The notes below the pieces were generated by a model that was not told where the DNA came from, did no database searches, and worked only from the letters and a program-made list of their open reading frames with translations. From Schoenoplectus triqueter (taxonomy: Eukaryota; Streptophyta; Magnoliopsida; Poales; Cyperaceae): a stretch of DNA of 25,033 bases. The position numbers and the translations under genes are program-made. This document shows positions 10,030-20,934 of the stretch, piece after piece (the stretch's first letter is position 1; every line of letters starts with the position of its first letter). Where the stretch lies: positions 1 through 25,033 of the forward strand of contig CAXKVV010001051.1 of NCBI GenBank assembly GCA_964058805.1, in the 5' to 3' direction.

Positions 10030-10430
10030 AAGTATAGATGTTCACTGATATAAAAACGTTTGCATTTCAATTCAAAATGTATGCGCGTCAAATTTTATCG
10101 TAACATATTTAAAATTTATCTTTTCATTAATTTTTTTCATATAAAAATATTGGAGATACAAAAAAATTTCATGTTTAGAGTCTTCTAAGTATTTATTTTT
10201 TATTTTTTAAATTCAGCTCAAAATAATAAAAAAATATTAAATTATTGTACATCATTTTTAAAAATTTAAAAATGTCAAAATAAATAGTTAGAAAACTCTA
10301 AATATGAAAACAATCTTTAAATCCTTACTATTTTTATATAAAAAACTTAATGAGAAGGATATATTTAAATATCAGATAAATTTTGAGCTCCGTACACTTC
10401 GAGCTGAAATGCAAATATTTTCATATTTGC
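10030..10430. mobile_element. Inverted-repeat MITE-like element, family F
   Basis: The left arm has GTTTGCATTTCAATTCAAAA and TCTTTTCATTAATTTTTTTC, then TTTAGAGTCTTCTAAGTATT. The right arm, reverse complemented, has ATTTGCATTTCAGCTCGAAG, TCCTTCTCATTAAGTTTTTT and TTTAGAGTTTTCTAACTATT. The arms pair imperfectly over roughly 170 bases each. Internal wording loosely recalls family C, which suggests a distant relation. Ends are approximate. Confidence 0.75.
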
Positions 10431-11238
10431 CAACCTCAAAATATATAAATATAAATGATAATGGTGTGATTTAAAAGTCAATCACTTGATGATTAACCTT
10501 AAGTAATATTTCTTAAATTGAATGATTATATCATGGTTCCCTTGAACCAATTCCACTCTGGTTCCGCCCTGAATATATAGCAGTGTATAGGTCTAATACT
10601 TATAGCGCCTTTACTCGCGAGCAAACTTTGGATGAAATCAGAAAATAGCTCTTAACCAGCAAATACGTTTCTTTTTTGTTTGGTCCATTTTGTAATGCAC
10701 ATTAAATTTTGAATTCCATATAACTTTTTTTAATTATAAGAGACCTTAAATCTTGGGACAACATGTTGCTAATTTCCAGTGTATAAAGGACCGAGATGAA
10801 ATACTAAAAACTCAGGTACTAAATCGGATAATGGCTCGTAAAAGCCAGAGAGGAGGCAACTTCGTTACCGGTTAGAAGCAACATCAGTAGCAGTGTCACG
10901 GACAGTTGATAAATAAGTTCTTAATATATCAAATCTAAATAATTAAAATTAAGCTTATCTAGCTACACGTCACAGGTAAGATTCCTCTAGAGTCTAGCCC
11001 ACTAACCAAAATATATTGCTTACAGTTATCAGTTATGCTATACTGGTCCAATTAAATTTTGAATAAGACAAAATTTATTAGCATCCTCAACCCTAGAGAA
11101 GAATTTATTTCCTTCATATCTTTTTGTTTGCAATGGCCAAAAAGTTCCGCATGAACCAACCAACCACAATTCACGTGTATACCGTTACGCAAGATCTTTT
11201 AATTAATCATTGAAATATCCAAACAAAGTTTCTTTCAG
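10431..11238. other. Intergenic DNA, nothing recognised
   Basis: No open frame with domain-like content and no clear repeat was found. The base composition becomes less AT-rich toward the right end, where the putative transcribed locus begins. Confidence 0.45.
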
Positions 11239-11427
11239 AAATGGAGAGCAGCAGTACGAAATTAATGGGTCAAATTATATTTTTATTGAAAATTGAGGCC
11301 CATATTAGTTTATATGCATATTTATTTAACAGGCTGAATTCTCTCTAGGCTATTCACCTGGCCATGCTTGTTTCCTTTTTCTCTTCTTTTGTTAAAACTT
11401 ACAAAGAAACGGGCTTTTCTTTTTTGA

Positions 11428-11944
11428 TTAGTTGTATCTAGATTCTGGATTTCTGGGTGCGATTCAATAGCTGTCGCGACGAAAGCAGCAAAGGATAAGC
11501 TTACATGCTTCGTTCTGGGCCTGGCAGCTCTTATCTTCTCTTTAGGTCGCTTGCATTATCACCCTTGCAATTCTACAGTTTCATTTTTTTTTCTCAGATT
11601 ATTTTAAACATGTAGACGACCATCTGATTCTTTTCATTTATCTATTTCTCATAAACCTTTTTGTTGTTATTTAATTACTTTCGTGTACTGTGCATAAACT
11701 GTTTGCTGAAATGCCTACTGTGATATAACATTTGCAGTGGAAATGCAGACTGGGCGATGCTAGACCACACTTGCTGGCAGTAGGTGCGAACTTTCTGCAT
11801 GTAGAAGCCAGTGCTCGTGACAGTTCAATGGTTATGGGGTTTGCATCTCGAAAACCAAAGGGAAGGAATATTCATGTATTTGTACTTACAACTGCTCGTA
11901 ATAGAGATTGTTTGGAAAGAATGATGGCCATGGAATTCAACTAG
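11428..11944 (+). CDS. Unrecognised two-exon coding segment, possibly a gene remnant
   Basis: Two open segments share phase. The first is open from 11428 to 11604 and encodes a hydrophobic stretch (DKLTCFVLGLAALIFSLGR) that could span a membrane, followed by LHYHPCNST. A GT at 11578 and the acceptor TTTGCAG ending at 11737 would remove 160 bases and join it in phase 0 to a second exon. That exon begins WKCRLGDARPHLLAVGANFL, contains RKPKGRNIHVFVLTTARNRD, and stops at TAG 11942-11944. The donor context is weak, and neither segment has an in-frame ATG, so an upstream exon is needed. A short ATG frame MESSSTKLMGQ at 11250 is one candidate. I do not recognise the family. It may be a small membrane protein, a decayed gene or a non-coding transcript. 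Confidence 0.3.
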
Positions 11945-13340
11945 TGCACAAGTGTTTTTATTATATGATGGTGGGGCCTAGATACAAAGTGAGTCGTATC
12001 GGTAGTGTTCTGTTTTCTTGTTTCCTTCTAACTTTTTTCTTGTGTTTGGCTTGACCTGTTGACCATATTTGCTGAGTTCGCTAGAAACATTGTTTCTGCT
12101 TTCTCAATTTTCTTGGGCCACAATTTCAACTTTCTAGCTGTTTAATTTTGACATTTAGTTTCTGTCTCAGGTGGTACAGAGTAGACTGTACAAACTTTAT
12201 ATCCTTAGCTACCACAACATACCTCAATTATCTGGTTGCAAGCATTCCCATTCCATACCTTATAATTACTGGCTGATCCTTTTCTTTTTATTGTTTTTAC
12301 TTGAGATTGAATAGAAAACTGTGGATGACTTGTCAAGTTGTTATTTAAACAAAAAGTAGTAATTTGACTCGGCTCAATTTGCTCTGGTACAGGTGTTCAG
12401 TGGTAGCACCTATGATGTGAAAAACCTTAATTGCTGGCATAAGTTTGCCTCATTTGAACGCATGATTGCTATATTGGTTACAGTTGTATTGAAACAATCT
12501 TGTCAGACAGATGGCTGTACACTTTGATTTCAGAGTGGCATAAAACACAAACCGGTACATGACTAAAAAACACTGAATGGAGTGGCATATATAATTTAGT
12601 ATTTGTTTAGATAAGTTAAACAGCTACGTATATTCTATGTTTAAAGTGTATGTATTGAGCAGATTTACATCCTTTTTGGTACTGTTAAGTGCAAAGTGAC
12701 GAGCAGTTTCTTTCTGAACTGAATGAGGATTATCTATGGTCAGATGCACATACTGCTTTTTGTGTGCTGTGCCGCTGACAGGAATTTGCAGTAAAATTGA
12801 AGTTACAAAAATGGGACTCTAATCTTTGATGTGAACATGAGTGGGTCCTACATGTCAGCAAGTATGTACCGAGTGCAGATGTCTTAAGTGTTCCCTCAAA
12901 AAAAAAAAAGATGTCTAAGTGTCATTGGGTAAATTTTATGTCAGATACAACAGCTGGCTGGAGCTTTCCTTTTCAGATTCTGTATGTATAACGAAATAAG
13001 GCTGGCGTATGAAACATGTGAAGTTGAGAGAGTGGGGAACAGATTGCTCCAGCGAACAGTACGAAATGGAGAGTAGTAGCAGTGGCATTGACAAACACAT
13101 ATGGTGTGGTACAGAGTCAGGAGCCCGAATTTAGAGGTGTTAAGGAGCCATTCAGTGACCTGTTACTATCTATCACTTTGCTATTGCAATAATGGTATCT
13201 CTGTTTTTTCTCCTCTGCTCTGCTTTTCTCGCCAGATCTCATGCTAGTTCTGTCCAAGCATTCCCCACATCCTGCCTATTTATCTCCATTTACAGCAGAA
13301 AATGGAGGAATCCATACATAAGACATGAGAACAAAAGCCT
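11945..13340 (+). other. Possible 3' portion of a spliced transcript, non-coding
   Basis: Less AT-rich than its surroundings. Plausible splice sites are visible: AAAGTGAGT near 11988 (donor), TGTCTCAG before 12170 and GGTACAG before 12393 (acceptors). No long open frame is present. Near 12877-12922 the word AGATGTCTTAAGTGT recurs as AGATGTCTAAGTGT on either side of a poly-A run. No known microRNA, tRNA or snoRNA sequence was found. Confidence 0.25.
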
Positions 13341-14874
13341 CACAGTTTTGGCCCTTTTGGGGAGTAACTAACCAGGATTCACATGGTTTTAGATTGATAT
13401 TTGTTGAAATGATATAATTTTTTTATGAACTTGAAAACTGACAAGCTTGAATATGTAGGAATTGACTTTTGAACAACCACACTTTCAAGACAAAATGGTG
13501 CATGTGCTTTCTTTTCAGGTGCATTATAACATATGCCAAAACATAGCTCATCTATCATCTCTCACTTTTATATGTCTTAATATGTTATGATAAAGTTGAT
13601 ATCCGTATCACGCTGTCGCTGAGTTGAATTAAGAAGAAATTCATAAATAAAGAGAATATTTTTAATTTCTAAGGGACTCGTAATTTCTCTAGGAAATGGA
13701 GAGGTACTATTCTTGTAATCATATAAAAAACAACTTTCTCTCACTATGCTTTGAGAAACCTTAAAAACATTCTTTAAAATACATCTATTAGATTTATACT
13801 TCTCAAATTTAAAAATAAAATATTAGTTCATATTGACCATACTATGCTTAGAAAGACCAACCAGCTGCCGCCTCCTGTAGTCATTGCATGATCTTAATGC
13901 GCCAATGGTATCAAGTATTTTAAAATAATAATAATTCTGAACTGAAAGCCAGTTAGTTAGGAATTATGTGTACTTGGAATCTGAGAAAGTCTGCCTCAAT
14001 CTTCAAGACAACAGATCATAATAATGGGATAAATTTATGAGTGACACCCAGCTATCCCCATAATTACAAAACAAACATTCTTGCAAAATACTAATTCCTT
14101 GGAGAAAGACAAATTTCTTACTCTAATTTGGAAAAGAAAATACTGCTAGTGTTATCAAGTAGTAGCACAACCAACAACAATCTTATAACAAAGTTATAAC
14201 ATTCAATTAATATTTCTGTTCTGAGGTTTTGCGGGAGTTAAGTTTGCTATATCAAATAGATCATTTAATTTAAAACTGTCCTTGCTAAAATCCATCTTAT
14301 AATTGCAGCAACAACGCACAGGTATCTTCGATAACAAAGAAGCCTAGTGAAAATGGCAATTTTCTTTGGATATCATTATCATATGATCACTAAATATGCC
14401 TCAGAGCACAAGTTTGTCTATGTAATTAGGTTGACAAAAAAATTAACTTTGGACAAACTGTTTTTCTGGTTAGCTCTTTATAAAAAAGAATGCGTTTTTC
14501 AGGTAGATATATTCTGGGACACCATGATTCTGTTAGTTTATTTACTTCTATTGAGAGGCTCTATGATTTGGATCAATGTTCAATAACTGTAGAGAAGATT
14601 AAAGTTCAATGACTTATTTTTTATATACTGCAAATCTAAATGGACTCTTAATAATTATACCCAGAATAAGTAATCTAGAAAAGCTGTCAGCCAATGAAGC
14701 TTCACGGATTACTTTTCTGATCCTAAAAAATAGCACCGAGAGAAATTAAATTGACTTTTCATCAATTATGGTCTGGAAGTTCATACATAACTTCAGCTAA
14801 CGCTATGATATTTACAAAAAAAAAAGGTAAAGGTATTCCCTTCGTTTCATTAGAATAGAGCTAAAAAATTGTGC

Positions 14875-14897
14875 CACACACACACACTCTCTCTCTT
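14875..14897. repeat. (CA)n(CT)n microsatellite
   Basis: A CACACACACACA run passes into CTCTCTCTCT. Confidence 0.9.
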
Positions 14898-15472
14898 ATT
14901 TCGCACCCTCTCTCCAATGAGCATTAAAGGACTAGGAAACTAATAGAACTCGGACTCAATATTTCAAAATTTATATGTAGAGCAAAAAGTTTCAGAACGG
15001 ATTTGACATCTCACAAAGAATCCAATTAATCATATAAAATTTCCTGTACATTCTTTACTGACAAGTCTAGCTAGAATGTTTACACATACTAATCAATGCC
15101 TCAGAAAATATTTCGTGATTTCGTTTCAGTAATTAATTATATGGAAGCAGCAAAATTTTGGAAGCCATTTATATATAGTAAGCAATCTTAGAGCGCTTAA
15201 CTGGTGCAAAAATTGCTCTAAGTAATTTTTTTTACTAATTTAAGGTCTCCTGCAAACTCTAAAATGACTTCTTCAAATAAATCTTAATTAAAAGCATGCA
15301 TATGCAGAATATAAAAGAAGATGGGTCGGGAAAAATGCGCATAGAAGTATATTTCTAGTAATTGGAAAATCTTTCATTTTCTAAATTTGGCATCTCAATT
15401 TGTTAGAAAAAGATAGTAGAGAAAAAGTGAAAAACTCTAGATGGTTCTTACCTGTTAACAACTTAATTAATG

Positions 15473-15494
15473 CATATATATATATATATATATG
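15473..15494. repeat. (AT)n microsatellite
   Basis: About ten AT units between ATGC and GGTC. Confidence 0.9.
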
Positions 15495-15887
15495 GTCATT
15501 TGATACGAAACTAAAATAGGGATTATATAATTAAGTGATAATTAGATATCTTCTGATGCATATATAGATATAGACACACTCGATGAAGATGATCTAATTA
15601 ATAAAGTGCAGATGGTGCTAGAAAAAGAATGGAAAATTAAAATGGCTTTAGGGAGTTAAGAAAGCTCGTGCATGCAAATAGTTAACAATACAAAGAACAA
15701 GAAACCAGGATTATTTTCCAGCAATTAAATTCCCAAAGAAACTGTTCTAGCTATATATGCATGACAATTTAAGTTTCTCACTCTTATAAAGAAAATTCAC
15801 AAAGAAACTACCATCAAGGATGCCAGAAAAATAAAGCCAAGGAACAAGATGAAAAACAATACGGTTACTTCCTAAAATATTAAAAAT

Positions 15888-16676
15888 TCACAAATGCAGA
15901 TCCAAACTTAAACCACCCTTCGTACCAGCCATTGAGACAATCCTACCTCCTCCTCTCGGTGACGTTGAAGAACAAGTAGAAGAAGATGAAGAGCCAAAAT
16001 CGGACCCAACTTTTATATCATTAGCACCTGTACACTTCAATTCTTCCCCCTTAAAAAAAGGCACCATTTCTAATCGCTTCTCTCTTTGCACCGCATCGAA
16101 ACTTGCAATTGTGTTGCCATGTACCGGCACTCTCCAAACACCAGGTACAGGACTGCCAGTAATCGGTTGTGAAACTGAACCTGGACCACCATAGAACCGT
16201 GAACTCGACCAAGATGGGTAGTGAGATGGCATTGGAGGTGGGGCACCTAACCGGGGGTAATTTAACAAACCATACACCTGTCCTTCAGTTACATAATTCG
16301 GGTAGTGGTGGCCATGCGCTGCTGCTGCCATGTGCGCTCGTTTTGCATTTTGTCTCTCACGCTTGTGTGCATTCTGGTGGCCACCTAAGGCTTGGCTTGT
16401 TGGAAATTTGCGGCAGCAGTAGTGACACTCAAACTTGCGGTTAATTGCAATTGCACTTGCAGATGCAGCTGCAGGAGCTGGTGCAGTTGTATCTTCTCGA
16501 ACAGAAGATTTGGAATTGTTTGTATCATGATGTTCAGTTTCCGGGGGGAAATCGAAACCGAAAAGGCGGATTGGAGTTGAATTGGCAGGCTTGGTAGGGC
16601 TCTGAGCAGCTGATCGGGTAAAAGGCAGTTGTGAAAAGGAGTCGACTTGTGCGATCTCTGCTTGTTTACTCATCAT
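15888..16676 (-). CDS. Single C2H2 zinc-finger transcription factor, GIS/ZFP-like, with EAR motif
   Basis: An intact intronless frame of 262 residues. Near the N-terminus is IRLFGFDFPPE (residues 36-46), a conserved block in GIS/ZFP5/ZFP6/ZFP8-type proteins. The single zinc finger is C-X2-C-X12-H-X3-H with C84, C87, H100 and H104, and it carries the plant-specific core QALGGH (95-100). A basic tail follows (KRERQNAKRAHM, 105-116). The middle is low in complexity (His, Pro, Ser), and the protein ends in LSLDLHL (256-262), an LxLxL-type EAR repression motif. Family knowledge: these proteins act in the nucleus, often in trichome, root-hair or hormone-response control, and EAR motifs recruit corepressors. 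The repressor role here is inferred. The first of two adjacent ATGs is used as start; the second would remove one residue. The finger flank (PTSQALGGHQNAHKRERQ) resembles the GIS3-like subgroup, but the exact orthologue cannot be fixed by eye, so no symbol is given. Length and intronless structure fit the family. Confidence 0.93.
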   Translation of the reverse strand: MMSKQAEIAQVDSFSQLPFTRSAAQSPTKPANSTPIRLFGFDFPPETEHHDTNNSKSSVREDTTAPAPAAASASAIAINRKFECHYCCRKFPTSQALGGHQNAHKRERQNAKRAHMAAAAHGHHYPNYVTEGQVYGLLNYPRLGAPPPMPSHYPSWSSSRFYGGPGSVSQPITGSPVPGVWRVPVHGNTIASFDAVQREKRLEMVPFFKGEELKCTGANDIKVGSDFGSSSSSTCSSTSPRGGGRIVSMAGTKGGLSLDLHL

Positions 16677-16870
16677 GTTGAAGAGAATTGGAGAAGAGAT
16701 GAGAGCTTGGAGGAAGAATAGGCAGCAGAGGGAGAAAGAAGTGTGTTAATCTACCGAATGGTCCCAGGGTTAGCTAGGGTTGGTTTGGTATCAATTCTTT
16801 TTTCTTTTTTTTCTTCTTGGGTTGGGGGGGGGGGTATTTTTGTATTATTTTCCTTTTATCCTGTTATATA
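16677..16870 (-). promoter_or_regulatory. Core promoter and 5' leader of the zinc-finger gene
   Basis: Read on the minus strand, TATATAA lies at 16870-16864, about 190 bases upstream of the ATG, and would place transcription start near 16835. Between it and the ATG are an 11-C run (11 G on the plus strand, 16824-16834) and a purine-rich block. A pyrimidine-rich stretch rich in CTTCTC/TCTCTT then leads directly to the start codon, as in many plant 5' UTRs. No upstream ORF of note was seen. The TATA call is by motif and spacing only. Confidence 0.45.
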
Positions 16871-17106
16871 TCTAAAAGGGGGTTGGAACTAGGAAGTGTT
16901 TGAAAAGAGGTGGGGATGAAATGCTACCACCAAGTACGAGCAATGGGCTTTTGGTGCAGCAACAGCTGGTTGCATAATACCATCCTCTCTCTTTCTCCAT
17001 TTTATGTTTTCAAGCTTTCCTTTTCTATGTTTGTTTTATTTTCCCCATCTGCGGTTTGCTTCTTTTTCTTTCATGCATCAGTAGGCATCAGTCAAGTAGT
17101 GCGACA

Positions 17107-17200
17107 GGAATGTTACGAGCCAGTCCTCTCTCTCTCTCTCATTGTGAGATGGGAATGTTACGAACCGGTCCTTCTGTCTCTCTCTCATCTTTGTTTCGCT
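17107..17200. repeat. Two-copy imperfect 45-bp tandem repeat upstream of the zinc-finger gene
   Basis: GGAATGTTACGAGCCAGTCC at 17107-17126 recurs as GGAATGTTACGAACCGGTCC starting at 17152, 45 bases later. Each copy is followed by a CT-rich run. It lies about 430-520 bases upstream of the zinc-finger ATG, in its likely promoter region. The small open frames across it are composed of these low-complexity tracts and are not credible genes. Confidence 0.75.
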
Positions 17201-17299
17201 CTTGGAGCTTTTGCAGGAGTAAGTGGTCCTGCATGCATGTCCCATGACTATAACTCAACAGAGATCTGTAATACATGTCTTACTATGTCGACGCTTTGA

Positions 17300-18040
17300 A
17301 TTGGAACAGTTCGATGCTTAACATCAGAGGGCTGGGTGGATGTAGGATTTATATCGGGTCAATAATTAGATTGTAATAATTTATTATATTTAAATCTATT
17401 AACTAAGTAGGTATTAAATAAAAAAATTAATAATTTAATATATATTTTTATCTAATAAAAATTATTAAAATAATATTTTTTATATAGTAAAAATAAAACT
17501 CAAAATAATATATAATCATGTTAATTATAAAAAAATTTCTCTACGGAACTTAAAATTTTTAGAACATTTGTATAATTACTTCATTATCTATAATATAAAT
17601 TTTTTTTCTCAATCAAAAAAATCAGACAATTTAGAGGGGTCAAAAATTAATCTAGAGAGAGTCAAATTAATAAAATATTAATCTAAAAATATAACTTTTG
17701 AAAATCCCACTGGTTAATACAAATATAATTAATCGATGCGACGATGAGATGTTGCGCTACTAGACTTGGCGTATATTGTACTATATAGTAATTCTGAAAT
17801 ATCAGGTATATGAGTTCATATATACTTGTTAATTACTAATTAGTATTAAGTGATACATATTATGAACTGAATTTGTGATGCATAATTCTTGCATTCGATA
17901 AGAGAGCGGTCGCTTGATGATAGAGCAGTATCTAGTAATTAATTTTGGTAAGATAATTCAATACAAGATTGTTGTACAACAAACTAAAATCATATTATTT
18001 GTTAATATATAGTGTATCGATGCTCCAATTTTCAAATCAT
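17300..18040. other. AT-rich intergenic DNA, nothing recognised
   Basis: No open frame or clear inverted repeat was seen. A GAGAGTCAAATTAATAAAAT-type stretch near 17655 may be old repeat sequence but could not be classified. Confidence 0.45.
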
Positions 18041-18044
18041 TGTC

Positions 18045-18048
<4 letters not shown>

Positions 18049-18086
<38 letters not shown>
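18049..18086. repeat. (TA)n microsatellite
   Basis: About 18 uninterrupted TA units. No inverted-repeat element was found attached to it. Confidence 0.95.
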
Positions 18087-18090
<4 letters not shown>

Positions 18091-18545
18091 TCGAAAATAA
18101 AACAGGGTATTATCCTTTAAAATAAAAAGAGCACAGCAGTACAGTTTGGATTCTTCTTTTGTGGCCTAATTATTTGCCAGTTGAGACTTTTGGCCAATTT
18201 TACTTTAGGAGACAGCGAGGTTTTGTAAAAGAGAAAGATTGGTAGTTAATAATGAGAAGATTTTCTTAAAGAAAAGAGGCATTAATTTATAATTGGAAAA
18301 AGGATAAAAAGGAAAAAGAAAAGAGAGACTTTGTTTTATCTACGTTGCTTTGCATGACGTACGTACTCCTATCTGAATTCTATTTTACAACCTATATATT
18401 TTTGCACTGACGCGCTTTACTATACTGCACAACGCATAATTGGTGCGTTGTATCTGTATGAGGCTCATCTTTGTGCACAACTGTCATCTTACGGCTTCAA
18501 TCCGCGCTACAAACGATGAATAAAAACAAGACTCGTGTATTATAT

Positions 18546-18960
18546 ATATAGATGAGTTATGATATTTTGTAAAACAAAAACATGTTATTATTTTGATATC
18601 AAAATTTATATGCTGACGGCTAAAATGACTAATTTAAATTGTTTAATAAATTTTTTATATCAAAATTTTATGAGATATTAAATTTCATGACTTATTGAGA
18701 TTTTTAGCTATTTTTTTAATTATTTAAAAAAAACAGTCATAAAATAGATCATAATATTAAACAAGGTTATTTTTAAAAATAATTTAAAAAATAACTAAAA
18801 AACTCAAAAAATCATGAAATTTAATATCCCACAAGGTTTTGACATAAAATAATTATTGAGCGACTTATATTGGTCATTTGAACTATCAAGATATAAAATT
18901 AATGTCAAATCAATAATGATTTTTTTACTTTGTAAAACACCATAATGCAAGTAAAGGTAG
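18546..18960. mobile_element. Inverted-repeat MITE-like element, family E (full copy)
   Basis: The left arm, after TATATATATA, has TATGATATTTTGTAAAAC, then GGCTAAAATGACTAATTTAA and GAGATATTAAATTTCATGAC. The right arm, reverse complemented, has ATTATGGTGTTTTACAAAGT, AGTTCAAATGACCAATATAA and GGGATATTAAATTTCATGAT. It could fold as one long hairpin centred near 18750. The half copy at 2735-2990 belongs to the same family. Confidence 0.8.
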
Positions 18961-19376
18961 TGTGTTCCTAGGAGCATGGAACACTCTATGATTCAAACTA
19001 AAAAAAAAATACATTAAATGATTTTCAGATTTTAGTTTATTACTCTAATTAAATTCTTCATAAAAAAATAGTGGGATACAAATAATTTGAGGTGTTTCAA
19101 GTTTTCTATGTCTCTTTTTTCAATTTTTTAAAATTAGTTCTAAAAATAATAATAAAATATTTAATATTTGTACATTATTTTTCAAAATTAAAAATAATGA
19201 CTTAGAAAACCCAAAACATTCAATTTTTTTTATCCCATAAGATTTCAATATGAAGAATTTAATGAGAGTGATAAACCAAAATTTAGAGATAATTTGATAT
19301 ACTTTTTGAGATAGAATTATGAAGGGCTTCGTGCTCCTTGAAGCATACTAGTTTTACTCTTTCTCTATATATATAG
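18950..19376. mobile_element. Inverted-repeat MITE-like element, family C relative
   Basis: The left arm has AGTAAAGGTAGTGTGTTCCT, GGAGCATGGAACACTCTATG and CTAATTAAATTCTTCATAAA. The right arm, reverse complemented, has AGTAAAACTAGTATGCTTCA, GGAGCACGAAGCCCTTCATA and CTCATTAAATTCTTCATATT. It abuts family E on the left and ends in CTTTCTCTATATATATAG on the right, next to the following copy. Confidence 0.78.
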
Positions 19377-19808
19377 ATATATATATAGTAAATCTAGCGT
19401 GCTTTTAAACTCACAAAGATTTTCCGTGATATTAACTCAAAAAGTATAACAAATTATTTCTAAATTTTGATTTATCATGCTCATTAAATTCTTCATATGA
19501 AAATCTTGTAGGATATAAAAATTTAGGGTTTTTTTGAGATTTTATAAGTCATCGTTTTTTATTTTTTAAAAATAATGTATAAATATTAAATATATTATTA
19601 TCGTTTTTTGAGTTGATTTTTAAAAATTAAAAATGAAGACTTAGAAAACTCAAAACACCTCGAATTTTTACATCCCATAAGATTTTCATATGAAGAATTT
19701 AATGAATATGATAAATCAAAACTTGAAAATAATTTGATATACTTTTTGAATTAAACTCATAGAAGATCTCCGTAAACTTAAGAGCGCTAAATTCTCTCTA
19801 TACATAGA
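19376..19808. mobile_element. Inverted-repeat MITE-like element, family C relative
   Basis: The left arm has AGTAAATCTAGCGTGCTTTT, CGTGATATTAACTCAAAAAG and CTCATTAAATTCTTCATATG. The right arm, reverse complemented, has AGAATTTAGCGCTCTTAAGT, AGTTTAATTCAAAAAGTATA and TTCATTAAATTCTTCATATG. The terminal wording is very close to element C at 3029-3450. It ends near CTCTCTATACATAGAG. Confidence 0.85.
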
Positions 19809-20934
19809 GCCAATATGAGCAACATTTCAATTACACTATGGAATGTTGGGATCGACGCATGAAAATAATTACCATCAATTCAGAAACAATGTTGATATTT
19901 TTTTTTCTCATTGAACTTTTATCAATATAACCTCTTTTCTGAAAAGAATACTGTGTTAATATTTTATAACATAACAAATTAGCACTTGTCCAAATAAAAG
20001 TTCACTATTACAAAAATACTTTTAGGGTAATTTTATATTTTCCCCTTTTTTGAAAAGTTCGAAAATAATTTTACCCTTCCATCTAAAATATTCAACAAAA
20101 TGCCCCAGTGGAGCGGGTCCCTTCCTTCCGTCACTTCCCTTTCACCTATGTTAACTCCTCACTTTATCCCAAAATGGACTACAAAAATGCTTAATTTATT
20201 TTTAGTTATACTTTCCTTCATTTACGAAGTTTTTTTTTGAAATAGTAAAAAGCAGGAGAAGAATATTTTGTCAATTAAAGAGTTTTTTATTTTACTCGAC
20301 AATTACTAGCTATATGATAAAAATTGCATACAAGAAAAATTTAATATTATTTTTATACTATTTTATAAAATTGAATGAGAATAACAGAAAATAATTCAGT
20401 CTTCACGATATATGTTTTCATTAATAATCGAAAATAAAGAAAACCAATCTTTTCATCTTTTGTCTGTACTCTGTGCCACAGTTAATTAATTCACCGTTTG
20501 ACGAGTAAAATATTTTCTGTGGCAAAATTGTCCCTCGGACAGTGGTGAGTCACCTCCATGAGAGCTCATGTCTTACATAATATTTTTGGGAGAATGAATC
20601 AATTGTTTTCAGTTACTGACGTGTCGAATGCATGACTAATGTTTATATCTTGCTCTCTACAATCAATCCCATAACAGAGGCATACAAACGAAACATGAGT
20701 AGCGCCATGGGCATTTGTCATTTAGAAATTAAAACAAAGGCACTTCCCAATATAACCCACTTCTTAGATCTTCAGGAATCATCACTAGATCTTTGATGTA
20801 GATAGATGTCGACCTCTTTCTTGTGCATATAATCTCTCTCCATTCACAATGAACCTACTGACGTGTACTGTGATCGGAACTCAAGAAGTGATAGAATCTA
20901 TCTCAATTCAAAAGAAAAAGGGAGTACAGTAGTT
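19809..20934. other. Intergenic DNA, no gene seen
   Basis: No supported gene. Around 20030-20160 the DNA is richer in C (TTTTCCCCTTTTTT, ACCCTTCCATC, CCTTCCTTCCGTCACTTCCC), possibly old transposon sequence, but no partner repeat was found. Confidence 0.45.

Larger units (their letters stand above)
13341..15887. other. Intergenic DNA and 3' flank of the zinc-finger gene
   Basis: No gene supported. It contains a (CA)n(CT)n microsatellite (about 14875-14897) and an (AT)n tract (15473-15494). The plus-strand frame at 14347-14586 has no domain and atypical composition. The zinc-finger transcript should end somewhere left of 15888, but no poly(A) signal could be singled out in such AT-rich DNA. 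Confidence 0.5.

Noticed and set aside
12400..12530. Possible box C/D snoRNA from an ATGATGTGA-like word
   Set aside because: No matching D box (CTGA) or terminal stem at the right distance.
13000..13340. Possible microRNA precursor or trans-acting siRNA locus in the less AT-rich stretch
   Set aside because: No known plant microRNA sequence and no strong foldback were seen by eye.
14347..14586. 79-residue plus-strand frame
   Set aside because: No domain, hydrophobic residues from AT-rich codons, and no supporting signals around it.
16169..16580. Plus-strand open frames opposite the zinc-finger gene
   Set aside because: They are antisense shadows of the GC-richer zinc-finger coding sequence and have no domain.
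1300..17279. The 15-base word ATCTGTAATACATGT at about 1300 and again at about 17265
   Set aside because: Similarity does not extend on either side. Likely chance or a trace of an old repeat.
16910..17299. 129-residue plus-strand frame upstream of the zinc-finger gene
   Set aside because: The sequence is Phe- and Ser-rich from CT tracts and the 45-bp duplication, with no domain. It more likely belongs to the promoter region.
18429..18451. 8-bp inverted repeat ACAACGCA...TGCGTTGT with a 7-base spacer
   Set aside because: Too short to assign a role, and no surrounding arms extend it.
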